A stretch of 37,731 nt of DNA, taken from positions 1-37,731 of the forward strand of contig CANHPL010000024.1 of NCBI GenBank assembly GCA_947462685.1, given 5' to 3'. Positions 10,020-19,383 of this stretch are shown here, in pieces. The stretch is from Burkholderiaceae bacterium. GTDB lineage: Bacteria; Pseudomonadota; Gammaproteobacteria; Burkholderiales; Burkholderiaceae. The position numbers and the translations under genes were made by a program. A model generated the notes under the pieces. That model saw only the letters and a list, made by a program, of their open reading frames with translations. It made no database searches and had not been told where the DNA came from. Each line of letters begins with the position of its first letter. The stretch's first letter is position 1.

Positions 10020-10985
10020 ATGATTAATTTATTCACCCTCCAAAACGGCCGTTTAGCTCAAGAACAAGTGGAAGATCGTAATGAACTTCTCAAATATCAT
10101 GACCCTATTTGGATTGATGCCATTGAGCCAGACGATGAAGAACTGAGCTGGATTAAAGAAGCTTTTGGGGTGACTTTGCCCGAGCTTGAAGAATTAGGCG
10201 ATTTAGAAGCATCTGCCAGGTACTTTGAGGGCGAAGATGGTTATTTACATATTCGAACTGACTTTTTACTCGATGAAGATGATGAGTCACGTAACGTTCG
10301 CGTCGCTTTTATTCTGACGAACAATACTTTGTTTTCAATCCATGATGAAGATCTTCCCGTCTTCCGCTTAGTCCGAATGCGCGCTCGGTTACGCCCAGGC
10401 TCTGTCAATGACGCCAAAGATGTTTTATTGGATCTATATTCAACCGATGCTGAGTATTCTGCCGATTCTCTAGAAGAGGTTTATGAAAGCCTTGAAGAAG
10501 CAGGAAAAGTTGTTCTTGCTGATACGGTGACCGATCAAATTGCTGCTACCGTTCTTGAGACCATTGCCAAAGAGGAAGACGTGAACGGTCGTATTCGACG
10601 CAATGTCATGGACACCCGTCGCGCTCTTTCCTACTTAATGCGTAGTAAGCTGTTGTCCGACCTACAACAGGAGGAGGCTCGACTCATTTTGCGTGATATC
10701 GACTCTCTTGAAAACCATACTGCTTTCTTATTTGACAAGATTAACTTCTTGATGGATGCGACTGTCGGTTTTATTAATATCAATCAAAATAAAATTATTA
10801 AAATTTTTGCTGTGGTTTCTGTTGGCCTCATGCCCCCAACTCTATTAGCTAGTATTTGGGGTATGAATTTTGAGTTTATGCCTGAATTAAAACTCACAAT
10901 AGGATATCCTGGCGCTCTCTTAATGATGGTCATTTCTACGATCGCACCTCTTTGGTATTTTAAACGCAAAGGTTGGATGGATTAG
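10020..10985 (+). CDS. corA: CorA-family magnesium/cobalt transporter
   Basis: Pentameric inner-membrane channel for Mg2+ uptake. From ATG 10020 it has 321 residues. A TTG at 9993 would add nine residues (MRSIFWAPK) unlike the family. There is a long acidic cytoplasmic N-terminal domain, then the stalk helix and two C-terminal membrane spans (about 260-280 and 296-314). The selectivity signature GMN (281-283) sits at the end of the first span, followed by FEFMPEL, and the protein ends in the basic KRKGWMD. It is the only plus-strand gene between pyrF and aroE. Confidence 0.95.
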   Translation: MINLFTLQNGRLAQEQVEDRNELLKYHDPIWIDAIEPDDEELSWIKEAFGVTLPELEELGDLEASARYFEGEDGYLHIRTDFLLDEDDESRNVRVAFILTNNTLFSIHDEDLPVFRLVRMRARLRPGSVNDAKDVLLDLYSTDAEYSADSLEEVYESLEEAGKVVLADTVTDQIAATVLETIAKEEDVNGRIRRNVMDTRRALSYLMRSKLLSDLQQEEARLILRDIDSLENHTAFLFDKINFLMDATVGFININQNKIIKIFAVVSVGLMPPTLLASIWGMNFEFMPELKLTIGYPGALLMMVISTIAPLWYFKRKGWMD

Positions 10986-11000
10986 TCTTCAGCTGATTTG

Positions 11001-11024
11001 ATGCACCTCAACGAAGAGATGCAT
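11001..11024. terminator. Possible weak hairpin between convergent corA and aroE
   Basis: ATGCACCTC (11001-11009) and GAGATGCAT (11016-11024) pair with one C-A mismatch around AACGAA. There is no T run on either side, so intrinsic termination would be weak. Its place between two convergent stops is the main support. Confidence 0.3.
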
Positions 11025-11029
11025 TGTCA

Positions 11030-11938
11030 TTAGACAACTGGCTTACGAAGCATTTGTAGAACTGTGCCAGTATCTAAACTTCCTCGTGGAAGTTTACGCC
11101 ACACTTCAAATGCCTCAGCAGCCTGCTCGACCAACATACCTAACCCGTCTTTTACTTGAAATCCACAAGCGCTCATTTGCTGCATAAAGTCGGTCTCTTT
11201 GCCATAGACCATGTCATAAGTTAAGCCTATCTCTCCCCTTTGCATGACATGCTGCAAATGTTGCGCTTGAGAAAATACCAGCGGCGAAGAACCCTGCAAA
11301 CCTGAAGATGTGCCGTTGATGATGATGGAATATCCTTCTTGAAGATGCATGATTTGATCAAGGGCAATGGCACTTAACTGAATCCCAAATGCTTGCGCTT
11401 GGGGTAAAAAACGATCGACAATCGCCTGCGCTTTTGCAAGGGTACGATTCGTAATCATGATTTGGTTTGGCTTTTTTTCCATGAAGGGCAAAATAACTCC
11501 CTGTACTGCGCCTCCTGCACCAATCATTAATACCCTCTTCCCAGTAATCTGAAATGGGTGTTTTTCAATATCTCTAACCAATCCAACACCGTCAGAATTA
11601 TCTCCAACATATTGCCCATTTTCTTGCCAAAGTATATTTACAACGCCAGCGGCTTTTGCTCGCTCAGTCAATTTTTGACATATCTGAAATGCCTCTAATT
11701 TAAATGGCACTGTAACGTTAAGACCTTGCCCACCTCTGTTAAAAAACGTATCTACTGTTTTTACAAATTGCCCTAAGTCTGCATACAGTTTGCCGTAATG
11801 TACCGATTGTTGAGCCTGCAGTGCAAATTGCTCATGGATCAACGGCGATAAGCTATGCGCAACAGGATTACCAATCACACCATAAACAGCCTGCTGAGGA
11901 TGCATTCTTGGATCAAGTTGGGTGTCGTGGGTATTCAT
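11030..11938 (-). CDS. aroE: Shikimate dehydrogenase (NADP+)
   Basis: Reduces 3-dehydroshikimate to shikimate in the common aromatic pathway. 302 residues. Visible: GNPVAHSLSPLIHEQF (substrate-binding Ser pair), NVTVPFKLEAF with the catalytic Lys, GDNSDGVGLVRD with the catalytic Asp, the nucleotide loop GAGGAVQGV and the C-terminal EQAAEAFEVW helix. ATG 11938 overlaps the TGA of the upstream TonB-like gene as ATGA, so it is the last gene of the mpl-RNase-TonB-aroE operon. AroQ, another shikimate enzyme, is encoded at 17023 in a different operon. Confidence 0.96.
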   Translation of the reverse strand: MNTHDTQLDPRMHPQQAVYGVIGNPVAHSLSPLIHEQFALQAQQSVHYGKLYADLGQFVKTVDTFFNRGGQGLNVTVPFKLEAFQICQKLTERAKAAGVVNILWQENGQYVGDNSDGVGLVRDIEKHPFQITGKRVLMIGAGGAVQGVILPFMEKKPNQIMITNRTLAKAQAIVDRFLPQAQAFGIQLSAIALDQIMHLQEGYSIIINGTSSGLQGSSPLVFSQAQHLQHVMQRGEIGLTYDMVYGKETDFMQQMSACGFQVKDGLGMLVEQAAEAFEVWRKLPRGSLDTGTVLQMLRKPVV

Positions 11939-12798
11939 GGTTTTGGATTCATCATTTTTAATTCTAATTGAGTTTGTCCAACACCCTTAACAAATGTAAA
12001 GGTAGCAATCCAATCAATGACATCAAGTTGAGCTTTCATATTTACTGGAAATTTTTCAAATGGAGCACAAGCCTGAATAATGGCCAAGGTTTGTCGATCC
12101 AGTTCTGCATTGCCTGAAGATTGTTCAATTTTGGGTTTGGCGAGTATTTTTCCTTCCCGATCAATACTCACCATCACAATTAAACTGCCGTATAAGGGCT
12201 GGCCAGCTACTCTTGGGAAAAAACGAGTACCATAAGCCTCTACTTTGTTACGCAGGCTGTTGTAATACTCAGCATATATAACGGACTTTGCGCTCGTTGA
12301 CGTCAATGTTGCTTTGCGGGGTCGTTGGCTTTCTAATTCAATACGCTTAGCGAGCTCAGCCTCTAGTGGATCATTGACTTCTTTTTCTATAGCGGTTTTA
12401 CCCTGCATCGTTTTTTTTTGCTGACTACCGTCTTCTCGCCTACTACTTAATAATCGATTTTGTTCTTCTTGTAGGTTATTTAATTTTTCTGTAACGCCAG
12501 GAATCATTGGTGAGATGGCGCTGGCATTAACTGGTGCCTCCTGCTGACCTCCGCCATTTAAGTTATGCTGTGCAAGTTTCTTGGGATTGACTGGGGCATT
12601 TTGACTTTGACTATTCACCAGCACAACTGCAAGGGGTGCTTTTACATGTTTAGGCTCAATCACTGGATCATTTTTTTTTATGAGCAATGCCGTCAAATGA
12701 ATTAAGCAAGAAATCACTAACGCTATAACTATTGATCGCTTATACCATTGCCTATAAACTACTGAATGCGCGTTTTGGTTAAGAATTAGCGCTGCCAT
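11935..12798 (-). CDS. TonB-family energy-transducer-like protein (C-terminal TonB domain)
   Basis: About 287 residues from ATG 12798; an in-frame GTG at 12807 is an alternative, and either start lies inside the end of the ribonuclease gene. There is a short cytoplasmic N-terminus, one membrane span (about 22-40, IVIALVISCLIHLTALL), a polar periplasmic linker rich in N, Q and K, and a C-terminal TonB/TolA-like domain (about 190-287). That domain has YYNSLRNKVEAYGTRFFP, LYGSLIVMVSIDREGKI and a closing ATFTFVKG. TonB proteins carry the proton-motive force to outer-membrane receptors through ExbBD, but no exbB or exbD is in this operon. The place between an RNase and aroE is one I recall from related betaproteobacteria. 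The specific function is not known to me. Confidence 0.85.
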   Translation of the reverse strand: MAALILNQNAHSVVYRQWYKRSIVIALVISCLIHLTALLIKKNDPVIEPKHVKAPLAVVLVNSQSQNAPVNPKKLAQHNLNGGGQQEAPVNASAISPMIPGVTEKLNNLQEEQNRLLSSRREDGSQQKKTMQGKTAIEKEVNDPLEAELAKRIELESQRPRKATLTSTSAKSVIYAEYYNSLRNKVEAYGTRFFPRVAGQPLYGSLIVMVSIDREGKILAKPKIEQSSGNAELDRQTLAIIQACAPFEKFPVNMKAQLDVIDWIATFTFVKGVGQTQLELKMMNPKP

Positions 12799-14893
12799 TG
12801 CTTTCACTTGGAGCAGGTTCGATGATCAGCTCTACTACGGGGTCTATCACTTCTTCTTCCACCTCGACTTCTATTGTCGCTGATTGGTTTTCTAGAATTT
12901 GTACGACACGAACAGAGGCCGTGAGCATCAGTAAATCAACCTCCAGGATTTCTACTTCAACGCGTGCACCCCGAGGTGCATTCTGTAATTCAGGGACAAA
13001 TAAACGTAAGGGGATAGGTTCAACCCTGACCATTCCTTCCTTTTGCACACGCACAAAACCACTCCAAGGTAAGCCCTTGGTTTGCATCCAGCGTAATGAC
13101 CAGTATTTTTCTGCAATTTGTTGATACGCGTTGTAGGCAGTGTAGGTCGCATCAAATTCTGCACAAAGGCCCATGATCTTCGTATCTTTAGGGGCAAATG
13201 GTGCCGCTAATTTTGCCATGACACCTTTTTGTACATATGCAATCAATTGCCATTGATTGATAAGATCAGCATATCTGCGCAGTGGTGATGTACACCATGC
13301 ATAGTTTTCAACGCCTAAGCCTTCGTGACGGCAAGGCGTGGTTTGCATTCGAGTGCGTTGCGCTCCCCACCCCTGCTGAGCACGATAAATTGCTGGAAGA
13401 TCATGCTCTGCGAGAATCGATCCCCATGTTTGATTACTAAAGATCATCCATTCTGCAACAATGGAATCAATCACGGAGCCTCGTTGACGAGAGGTAATCA
13501 CGGGGATCCAATCTTTATCATTGATGGGGCTCTTAAGTAAAGTTTCTGCTGTTAGTACTTGCTTATTATTGGTTTGAATTTCAAAATGGAAATCTCTGGG
13601 CAAACTTCCAGGCTCAGGTGGTCCCAGTTTTTCTTCACGTTGGCCATGCTCGATTCGTGCTTTTTGTCGTTTTGCATGCAATTGTTTAGCAGCACGCCAT
13701 AAAACACTGAGCTCTTGGCGATAAACAATATCACTGCGAGTTGAGTCTTCTATCGATATTTCATTTACTAAGGGTTCGATATCACCTAATCGAAGATTGT
13801 CGGCTATAAGAATTTTTTCAAGTAAGGTGATGGGTGCAATATCGGCATCAATGGATCCATCTTCAAATATAGTGACATATAAGGAAATCGTTGGTCTTGC
13901 TGCATGTTCATTTAATGAAAAGATCTCGATAACTGATTGGGGCAGCATGGTAATTTTTCCGCCTGGAAAATAGACGGTAGACATGCGTTTTTGTGCCACT
14001 TGATCCAATATGTCTCCTGGGACAATCGCTAGCCCAGGTACAGCAATATGAATACCAATTTGATATTTTCCACCCTCAAGTAACCTTACTGAAAATGCAT
14101 CATCAATCTCTGTAGTGGCGGCGTCATCAATTGAAAATGCTGTAGCTGTTGCCAGTGGTAAATCTTTGACAATTTTTTGCCATAGATCTTCTGAAAGAAT
14201 TGCATCTGCAGAAAATTGGGGCCCTTTTGGAAATTGTTCTTTTAAAAATTTTCCTTGATGAATTTCTAAAGGCGAATGGATAGCTCCTAACTGCAGTAAT
14301 AATTGCGCAGAATTAATACTTAGTTGCTGGCTAACATTGCTAAGGGCTTTATAAGCAATACCATTTTTATCTGGGCTCCATAATAGTTGCTGCGTGACTT
14401 GGGCAATCATGTCTGGCAAATGACCGTCTAACATTTGCTCTTCCCATTCTTTTTGTACTTGGGCTTCTTTACGTTTACGCTCTACCGATGCCAGTGCAGC
14501 TTTTAATTGCTCATCTGGAGCCCTTAAAAATTGCCCACGCCCTTTTCTGCGAAAGTAAATAGGGGCACTTTGTAATGCGATCGCTAAAGAAATAATTTGT
14601 GCTGGCTGTAATCCTTCGCCAAAATAATCTTTTGCTACCTGATCGAACTGAAACTCCACTTCAGGTGCACATTCCCAAACAAAATCCATATCAATTTGCC
14701 CCGCCAATTCTTGTGCTTGCAAAATTGTTTTATCTAAATCTTGGCTTGACCATTGGTACCATACATCTTTAGCCTTGAGTTTGATACGCTTACCAAATTG
14801 AGTTTGCGCTGCATAGTGATCTGCGCCAGCAGCAAATGTCCCAATCGCTGTGGCACCTTTTATCTCGCCACCTTCTTCGTAAATAAAGTGCAT
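12779..14893 (-). CDS. RNB-domain (RNase II/R family) exoribonuclease
   Basis: Processive 3'-to-5' RNA exonuclease of the RNase II fold, 704 residues. The N-terminal 240 or so residues are not the usual pair of cold-shock domains seen in RNase R, and look like a shorter and more divergent RNA-binding part. The RNB catalytic domain begins at FSIDDAATTEIDDAF (253-267), whose Asp 256, 264 and 265 fit the Mg-binding carboxylates. TSPLRRYADLINQW, the conserved C-terminal RNB motif, follows later. A short S1-like strand region (VRVQKEGMVRVEPI) precedes an acidic, Glu/Val-rich tail. ATG 14893 is two bases after the mpl stop. I give no symbol because rnb and rnr cannot be told apart safely. Confidence 0.93.
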   Translation of the reverse strand: MHFIYEEGGEIKGATAIGTFAAGADHYAAQTQFGKRIKLKAKDVWYQWSSQDLDKTILQAQELAGQIDMDFVWECAPEVEFQFDQVAKDYFGEGLQPAQIISLAIALQSAPIYFRRKGRGQFLRAPDEQLKAALASVERKRKEAQVQKEWEEQMLDGHLPDMIAQVTQQLLWSPDKNGIAYKALSNVSQQLSINSAQLLLQLGAIHSPLEIHQGKFLKEQFPKGPQFSADAILSEDLWQKIVKDLPLATATAFSIDDAATTEIDDAFSVRLLEGGKYQIGIHIAVPGLAIVPGDILDQVAQKRMSTVYFPGGKITMLPQSVIEIFSLNEHAARPTISLYVTIFEDGSIDADIAPITLLEKILIADNLRLGDIEPLVNEISIEDSTRSDIVYRQELSVLWRAAKQLHAKRQKARIEHGQREEKLGPPEPGSLPRDFHFEIQTNNKQVLTAETLLKSPINDKDWIPVITSRQRGSVIDSIVAEWMIFSNQTWGSILAEHDLPAIYRAQQGWGAQRTRMQTTPCRHEGLGVENYAWCTSPLRRYADLINQWQLIAYVQKGVMAKLAAPFAPKDTKIMGLCAEFDATYTAYNAYQQIAEKYWSLRWMQTKGLPWSGFVRVQKEGMVRVEPIPLRLFVPELQNAPRGARVEVEILEVDLLMLTASVRVVQILENQSATIEVEVEEEVIDPVVELIIEPAPSESNGSANS

Positions 14894-14895
14894 AG

Positions 14896-16284
14896 TTAAG
14901 CTAATGCCTTGAGTAATTGTTGATGAACGCCACCAAATCCGCCATTACTCATCACTAAGATGTGGTCACCTGGCTTTGCTATCGACTTTACTGCTTGTAC
15001 CAAAGCATCTAATTGATCAAACGTTGTTGCCTTTTTTCCCATCGGGTTCATCGCCTCTTGTAAATCCCAACCTAAGGCAGATTTACCTTTTTTCGCACCA
15101 TAAGCGAAGACGAAATCGGCTTGCGCTAAGCTATCCGGCAACTGCTGCTTCATTACACCGAGCTTCATGGTATTCGAGCGTGGCTCTAATACCGCAAGCA
15201 AACGTTGTGTACCAATCCGTCTACGAAGTCCGTCAATGGTTGTAGCAATTGCTGTAGGGTGGTGTGCAAAATCATCGTACACCCTAATTTGATTAACTTG
15301 ACCCACCAGTTCTAAACGTCGTTTTACATTTTTAAATGTGCCCAATGCCTTTGCACTATCCTGTGGAGAGACCCCCACATGTTCAGCCGCTGCAATCGCA
15401 GCTAAGGCGTTCATTTGATTATGCCGACCCGTTACATTGGCTAAAACATCCCAATGGACCTTTGCAATCTCTTGACCATTTTTCTTGACTAGAAAACCAT
15501 CATGCTCCAGACTTTCATATGACCATGTAGCTTCTGGATGTTGCTGACCAAAATACTCGACTGGGCTCCATACCCCTTTTTGAATAACTTCTTGTAATGC
15601 ATCTTCCTCACCATTCACAATTAAACGACCATCACCAGGAACCGTCCTCACTAAGTGATGGAATTGCGTTTGTATAGCTGCTAAATCTGCAAAGATATCA
15701 GCGTGATCAAATTCTAGATTATTCAAAATAGCTGTACTAGACCTGTAATGCACAAACTTACTCCGCTTATCAAAAAACGCGGTATCGTACTCATCTGCTT
15801 CGATCACGAAGAGTGGTTTAGATCCCTGTGCTTGACCAATTCTTGCCGACACATCAAAGTTATTGGGCACACCCCCTACTAAATAACTGGGGTTCTTACC
15901 GTTTGCTTCCAAAATCCACGTTAACATTGCTGTTGTGGTGGTTTTGCCGTGAGTGCCTGCGACTGAGAGGACATGATGATGTTGCAAGATCTGCTCACCC
16001 AACCACTGTGGACCTGAAACATAAGGTAAACCGGCGTTTAAAATAGCTTCCATGAGTGGATTACCCCTAGAAACAACATTACCTATGACAAATAAATCTG
16101 GTTTGAGAGACAATTGGTCTGCAGCAAAACCTTCTATTAAGGTAATGTCCTGAGCCTCCAACTGTGTACTCATCGGTGGATAAACATTGGCATCACAACC
16201 AGTGACCTGATGACCCGCTTGGCGAGCAATAGCGGCTATACCTCCCATGAAGGTGCCGCAAATACCGAGAATATGTAAGTGCAT
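14896..16284 (-). CDS. mpl: UDP-N-acetylmuramate:L-alanyl-gamma-D-glutamyl-meso-diaminopimelate ligase
   Basis: Mur-ligase family enzyme that recycles the murein tripeptide by joining it to UDP-MurNAc with ATP. 462 residues. The N-terminal Rossmann-like part (MHLHILGICGTFMGGIA) is typical of Mpl/MurC. The P-loop is GTHGKTTTTAM (110-120), and VIEADEYDTAFFDKR, the H-containing LNNLEFDHADIF, NVTGRHNQMNALAA and DDFAHHPTAI follow. It is the first gene of the minus-strand operon and is divergent from tlpA by only 26 bases. It links functionally with the AmpD amidase at 27200, which releases the tripeptide this enzyme reuses. Confidence 0.96.
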   Translation of the reverse strand: MHLHILGICGTFMGGIAAIARQAGHQVTGCDANVYPPMSTQLEAQDITLIEGFAADQLSLKPDLFVIGNVVSRGNPLMEAILNAGLPYVSGPQWLGEQILQHHHVLSVAGTHGKTTTTAMLTWILEANGKNPSYLVGGVPNNFDVSARIGQAQGSKPLFVIEADEYDTAFFDKRSKFVHYRSSTAILNNLEFDHADIFADLAAIQTQFHHLVRTVPGDGRLIVNGEEDALQEVIQKGVWSPVEYFGQQHPEATWSYESLEHDGFLVKKNGQEIAKVHWDVLANVTGRHNQMNALAAIAAAEHVGVSPQDSAKALGTFKNVKRRLELVGQVNQIRVYDDFAHHPTAIATTIDGLRRRIGTQRLLAVLEPRSNTMKLGVMKQQLPDSLAQADFVFAYGAKKGKSALGWDLQEAMNPMGKKATTFDQLDALVQAVKSIAKPGDHILVMSNGGFGGVHQQLLKALA

Positions 16285-16310
16285 GTTGTAATTTTATCTA
16301 AGGAACTGGA

Positions 16311-16883
16311 ATGACTGAAGAATTAAATCGAAAAGAATCTTTAAAAAAGCAATTTCCACTCCTCTTAATGCTAACAATCATTGGTGTAGTCAGTCTATTA
16401 ATTGGACTTGGAGCCTCGTTCCTGAAAAATAAAGAAGATGCGAGCTCCTTACCCTCTGGAATCTATCAAGAGTTTCTTGCAGCCGCTTGGAACGACCCAC
16501 AGGGCCAAAGCATCGATACGAGTTCTTGGAAAAATAAAATAATCGTGATTAATTTTTGGGCGTCTTGGTGCCCACCGTGTGTTGAAGAAATGCCACTTCT
16601 TTCAAAATTAAGTCAGGACTTTGATTCTCAAAAAGTGGTATTTATCGGCATCGGTATTGATTCGCCAAGCAATATCCGTGAATTTTTAACGAACACATCG
16701 GTGCCTTACCCGATTGTCGTTGGGGGTATCAGCGGTAGTCAATGGGGCAAACAATTGGGCAATACTCAGGGCGCTCTTCCATATACCATCATTTTGGACC
16801 CAAAAGGCAATAAATTATTTTCTAAATTAGGAAAAATAACGGAAGATGATGTAAATAATTCAATTTTAAAGTTACTTAAATAA
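16311..16883 (+). CDS. TlpA-like membrane-anchored thioredoxin-fold protein
   Basis: Thiol:disulfide oxidoreductase of the TlpA/ResA type, 190 residues. It has one N-terminal membrane anchor (about 15-37, LLLMLTIIGVVSLLIG), then a periplasmic thioredoxin fold. The active site is FWASWCPPCVEEMP with CPPC at 87-90, a cis-Pro segment is at GALPYTIILDPKG, and IGIDSPSNIREF is the usual AhpC/TlpA insertion. AAGGA lies 7 bases before the ATG. It probably keeps periplasmic thiols reduced (for example for cytochrome c maturation), which is inference from the family. It stands upstream of aroQ with a 139-base gap, so it is likely a separate transcript. Confidence 0.9.
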   Translation: MTEELNRKESLKKQFPLLLMLTIIGVVSLLIGLGASFLKNKEDASSLPSGIYQEFLAAAWNDPQGQSIDTSSWKNKIIVINFWASWCPPCVEEMPLLSKLSQDFDSQKVVFIGIGIDSPSNIREFLTNTSVPYPIVVGGISGSQWGKQLGNTQGALPYTIILDPKGNKLFSKLGKITEDDVNNSILKLLK

Positions 16884-16885
16884 CT

Positions 16886-16912
16886 TTTAACAACAAATAA
16901 TGTATTGTTAAA
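16886..16912 (+). terminator. Weak AT-rich hairpin after the tlpA-like gene
   Basis: TTTAACAA (16886-16893) pairs with TTGTTAAA (16905-16912) just after the stop codon. The stem is all but GC-free and the 3' side is only AT-rich, so this is a tentative terminator. Confidence 0.3.
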
Positions 16913-16975
16913 TTATAAAAGTACATTATTTTGAGAAAGTTCCGGATTTTAAGTATTTTTGGGGATTGCTTCGGC

Positions 16976-16981
16976 TATACT
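16976..16981 (+). promoter_or_regulatory. Possible -10 box for the aroQ-accB-accC operon
   Basis: TATACT sits 41 bases before the aroQ start in the 139-base gap, after a T-rich stretch. No good -35 hexamer is at standard spacing, so the call rests on the -10 match and its position. Confidence 0.35.
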
Positions 16982-17022
16982 ACGTTTATTCATTTTGACT
17001 CTTTTCAAGGAAATCGCCGAAG

Positions 17023-17484
17023 ATGAGCGCAGATAAACACCAAATCGGTTCAGTACTTGTTTTACAAGGCCCTAATCTTAACTTACTAGGGACCCGCGAA
17101 CCAGCCATTTATGGCCATGAAACTTTAGATGAGATTCATCAGCAACTCCACGCACAAGCGGTAGCCTCTCATTTGCATTTAGTGACCTTTCAAAGCAATC
17201 ATGAGGGTGAAATGATTGACCGTATTCAACTTGCAAAGACTGAAGGTATCCAATTTATTATTCTCAATCCAGGCGGTTATTCACATACGAGTGTGGCAAT
17301 TCGAGATGCTTTGGTAGGGGTTGATATTCCATTTATAGAAGTACACCTTTCTAATATCCATCAACGTGAAGCCTTTCGGCACCACTCTTACTTCTCTGAT
17401 GTTGCCGTGGGCGTTATTTGCGGGCTTGGCTCGATCGGCTACCGATTAGCCCTTGAGGCTGTGCTTGTTAAATTAAAAAAATAA
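17023..17484 (+). CDS. aroQ: 3-dehydroquinate dehydratase, type II
   Basis: Dehydrates 3-dehydroquinate to 3-dehydroshikimate. Type II enzymes are small dodecamers, and 153 residues is the usual size. Motifs: [16 protein letters not shown] (start of the flexible lid with catalytic Arg and Tyr), [29 protein letters not shown] and [17 protein letters not shown] with the catalytic His. The ATG is preceded by AAGGA. It leads into accB after 38 bases; the aroQ-accB-accC-prmA order is a conserved proteobacterial cluster. Confidence 0.97.
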   Translation: MSADKHQIGSVLVLQGPNLNLLGTREPAIYGHETLDEIHQQLHAQAVASHLHLVTFQSNHEGEMIDRIQLAKTEGIQFIILNPGGYSHTSVAIRDALVGVDIPFIEVHLSNIHQREAFRHHSYFSDVAVGVICGLGSIGYRLALEAVLVKLKK

Positions 17485-17522
17485 TATATTGATTTATTAA
17501 TTCTCTCTAATAAGGATGTTTC

Positions 17523-17999
17523 ATGGATTTGAGAAAACTCAAAACGCTGATTGACCTAGTTGCCGAATCAGGTATTTCTGAATTAGAAATTTCTGAAGGT
17601 GAAGAAAAAGTAAAAATTGTCAACCATCGAACTAGCCATCAACAAACTGTCCAGCAGGTCTATATCCCGCCGGCAATCCAAACACAGGTAGCGATAGATA
17701 AAGATGGTGGTTTGGCGCAGCAGAACTCTTCACCTTCGCCAGCTCCTGTTGCAGAGATACCTGAAGGCAATATCATGAAGTCGCCAATGGTCGGCACTTT
17801 TTACCGCGCACCAAATCCTGAATCACCAGATTTTGTGAAGGTCGGTGATCGAGTGAAGGTCGGTCAAACACTTTGTATTATCGAAGCGATGAAACTCTTG
17901 AACGAAATCGAGTCAGAGTTTGATGGCGTCGTCCAACAAATCTTAGTCGATAACGCCCAAGGTGTTGAGTTTGATCAACCCTTGTACGTGATTGCCTAA
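17523..17999 (+). CDS. accB: Biotin carboxyl carrier protein of acetyl-CoA carboxylase
   Basis: Carries the carboxybiotin between biotin carboxylase and carboxyltransferase in the first committed step of fatty acid synthesis. 158 residues. There is an N-terminal helix region that is acidic then basic (residues 1-35), a flexible linker rich in Pro/Ala/Gln (about 45-82), and the biotinyl domain (about 83-158). The biotinylated Lys is at 124 within [13 protein letters not shown], and the thumb-containing [20 protein letters not shown] is present, as in true AccB proteins. AAGGATG provides the ribosome site. accC follows after 10 bases. Confidence 0.97.
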   Translation: MDLRKLKTLIDLVAESGISELEISEGEEKVKIVNHRTSHQQTVQQVYIPPAIQTQVAIDKDGGLAQQNSSPSPAPVAEIPEGNIMKSPMVGTFYRAPNPESPDFVKVGDRVKVGQTLCIIEAMKLLNEIESEFDGVVQQILVDNAQGVEFDQPLYVIA

Positions 18000-18009
18000 G
18001 GGGGACTTT

Positions 18010-19374
18010 ATGTTTGACAAAATCTTAATCGCCAATCGTGGTGAAATAGCTCTTCGTATTCAAAGAGCATGCCGCGAGCTTGGTGTAAAAAATGTGGTGG
18101 TTTACTCTACAGTTGATAAAGATGCCAAATACGTAAAATTGGCTGATGAGGCTGTCTGTATTGGTCCTCCGCCATCTCCTCTCAGTTATCTGAACATGCC
18201 TGCGATCATTTCAGCAGCGGAAGTGACTGAAGCTCAGGCGATTCATCCTGGTTATGGTTTTCTTTCGGAAAATGCCGATTTTGCAGACCGAGTGGAAAAA
18301 TCAGGTTTCGTATTTATAGGGCCTACTGCAGAATCCATCCGCTTGATGGGTGATAAAGTTTCTGCAAAACAGGCGATGATCGCTGCAGGTGTGCCATGCG
18401 TTCCTGGCTCCGAAGGTGCTCTTCCAGATAATCCAAAAGATATTTTAGCCATTGCCAAAAAGGTTGGCTATCCAGTGATTATTAAAGCTGCGGGTGGTGG
18501 CGGCGGTCGTGGTATGCGGGTAGTTCACATCGAATCTCAACTGATTAATGCGGTCAACATGACGAAGGAAGAAGCTGGTCGCGCCTTTGGTAATCCTGAA
18601 GTGTATATGGAAAAGTTTTTAACCAATCCGCGTCATATCGAAATTCAGATTCTGGCAGATACCTATAAAAATGCAGTATGGCTTGGTGAAAGAGATTGCT
18701 CGATGCAACGCCGTCACCAAAAAGTGATTGAAGAGGCCCCTGCACCCGGTATTGATCGTCGTCTGATTGCAAAAATTGGTGAGCGTTGCGCATTAGCTTG
18801 CCGCAAAATGGGTTACCGTGGAGCTGGAACTTTTGAGTTTTTATTCGAAAACAATGAGTTTTTCTTTATTGAAATGAATACGCGCGTTCAGGTTGAACAT
18901 CCTGTCACAGAATTAATCACTGGTATCGATATCGTTCAAGAACAAATTAAAATTGCAGCTGGTGAAAAATTATCTTTTCGTCAGCGCGATATCGAGTTTC
19001 GCGGTCATGCCGTCGAATGTCGAATTAACGCTGAAGATCCTTTTAAATTTACCCCAAGTCCTGGAAAAATTACGGCCTGGCATACCCCCGGTGGGCCAGG
19101 TATTCGGGTTGATTCACACGTTTATGCTGGTTACACCATTCCTCCAAATTACGACTCCATGATTGGAAAACTAATTTCTTATGGGGCAACGCGTGATCAA
19201 GCCATCAAACGCATGCGTATCGCTCTTTCAGAAATGGTAGTGGAAGGTATCAAAACAAATATTCCTTTACACCGAGAATTAATGGTCGATCCCAAATTTT
19301 ATTTAGGTGGCACAAGTATTCACTATCTAGAACATCGTCTTGAAGAACAAGCATCTTCCCGTAACGAAAAATAA
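18010..19374 (+). CDS. accC: Biotin carboxylase subunit of acetyl-CoA carboxylase
   Basis: ATP-grasp enzyme that carboxylates AccB-bound biotin using bicarbonate. 454 residues from ATG 18010 ([17 protein letters not shown]), which has GGGGGA directly upstream. An in-frame start at 17992 would overlap accB and add six residues, so I rejected it. Motifs: [12 protein letters not shown], the glycine-rich ATP loop [32 protein letters not shown] and the metal/catalytic stretch [18 protein letters not shown]. The C-terminal barrel is complete. Translational coupling with accB helps keep the subunits balanced. Confidence 0.98.
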   Translation: MFDKILIANRGEIALRIQRACRELGVKNVVVYSTVDKDAKYVKLADEAVCIGPPPSPLSYLNMPAIISAAEVTEAQAIHPGYGFLSENADFADRVEKSGFVFIGPTAESIRLMGDKVSAKQAMIAAGVPCVPGSEGALPDNPKDILAIAKKVGYPVIIKAAGGGGGRGMRVVHIESQLINAVNMTKEEAGRAFGNPEVYMEKFLTNPRHIEIQILADTYKNAVWLGERDCSMQRRHQKVIEEAPAPGIDRRLIAKIGERCALACRKMGYRGAGTFEFLFENNEFFFIEMNTRVQVEHPVTELITGIDIVQEQIKIAAGEKLSFRQRDIEFRGHAVECRINAEDPFKFTPSPGKITAWHTPGGPGIRVDSHVYAGYTIPPNYDSMIGKLISYGATRDQAIKRMRIALSEMVVEGIKTNIPLHRELMVDPKFYLGGTSIHYLEHRLEEQASSRNEK

Positions 19375-19383
19375 TCTTCATTT

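Noticed and set aside
12798..13124. Plus-strand 108-codon frame opposite the RNase gene
   Set aside because: Low-complexity Ser/Thr sequence that mirrors the acidic tail of the RNB protein; shadow of a confident gene.
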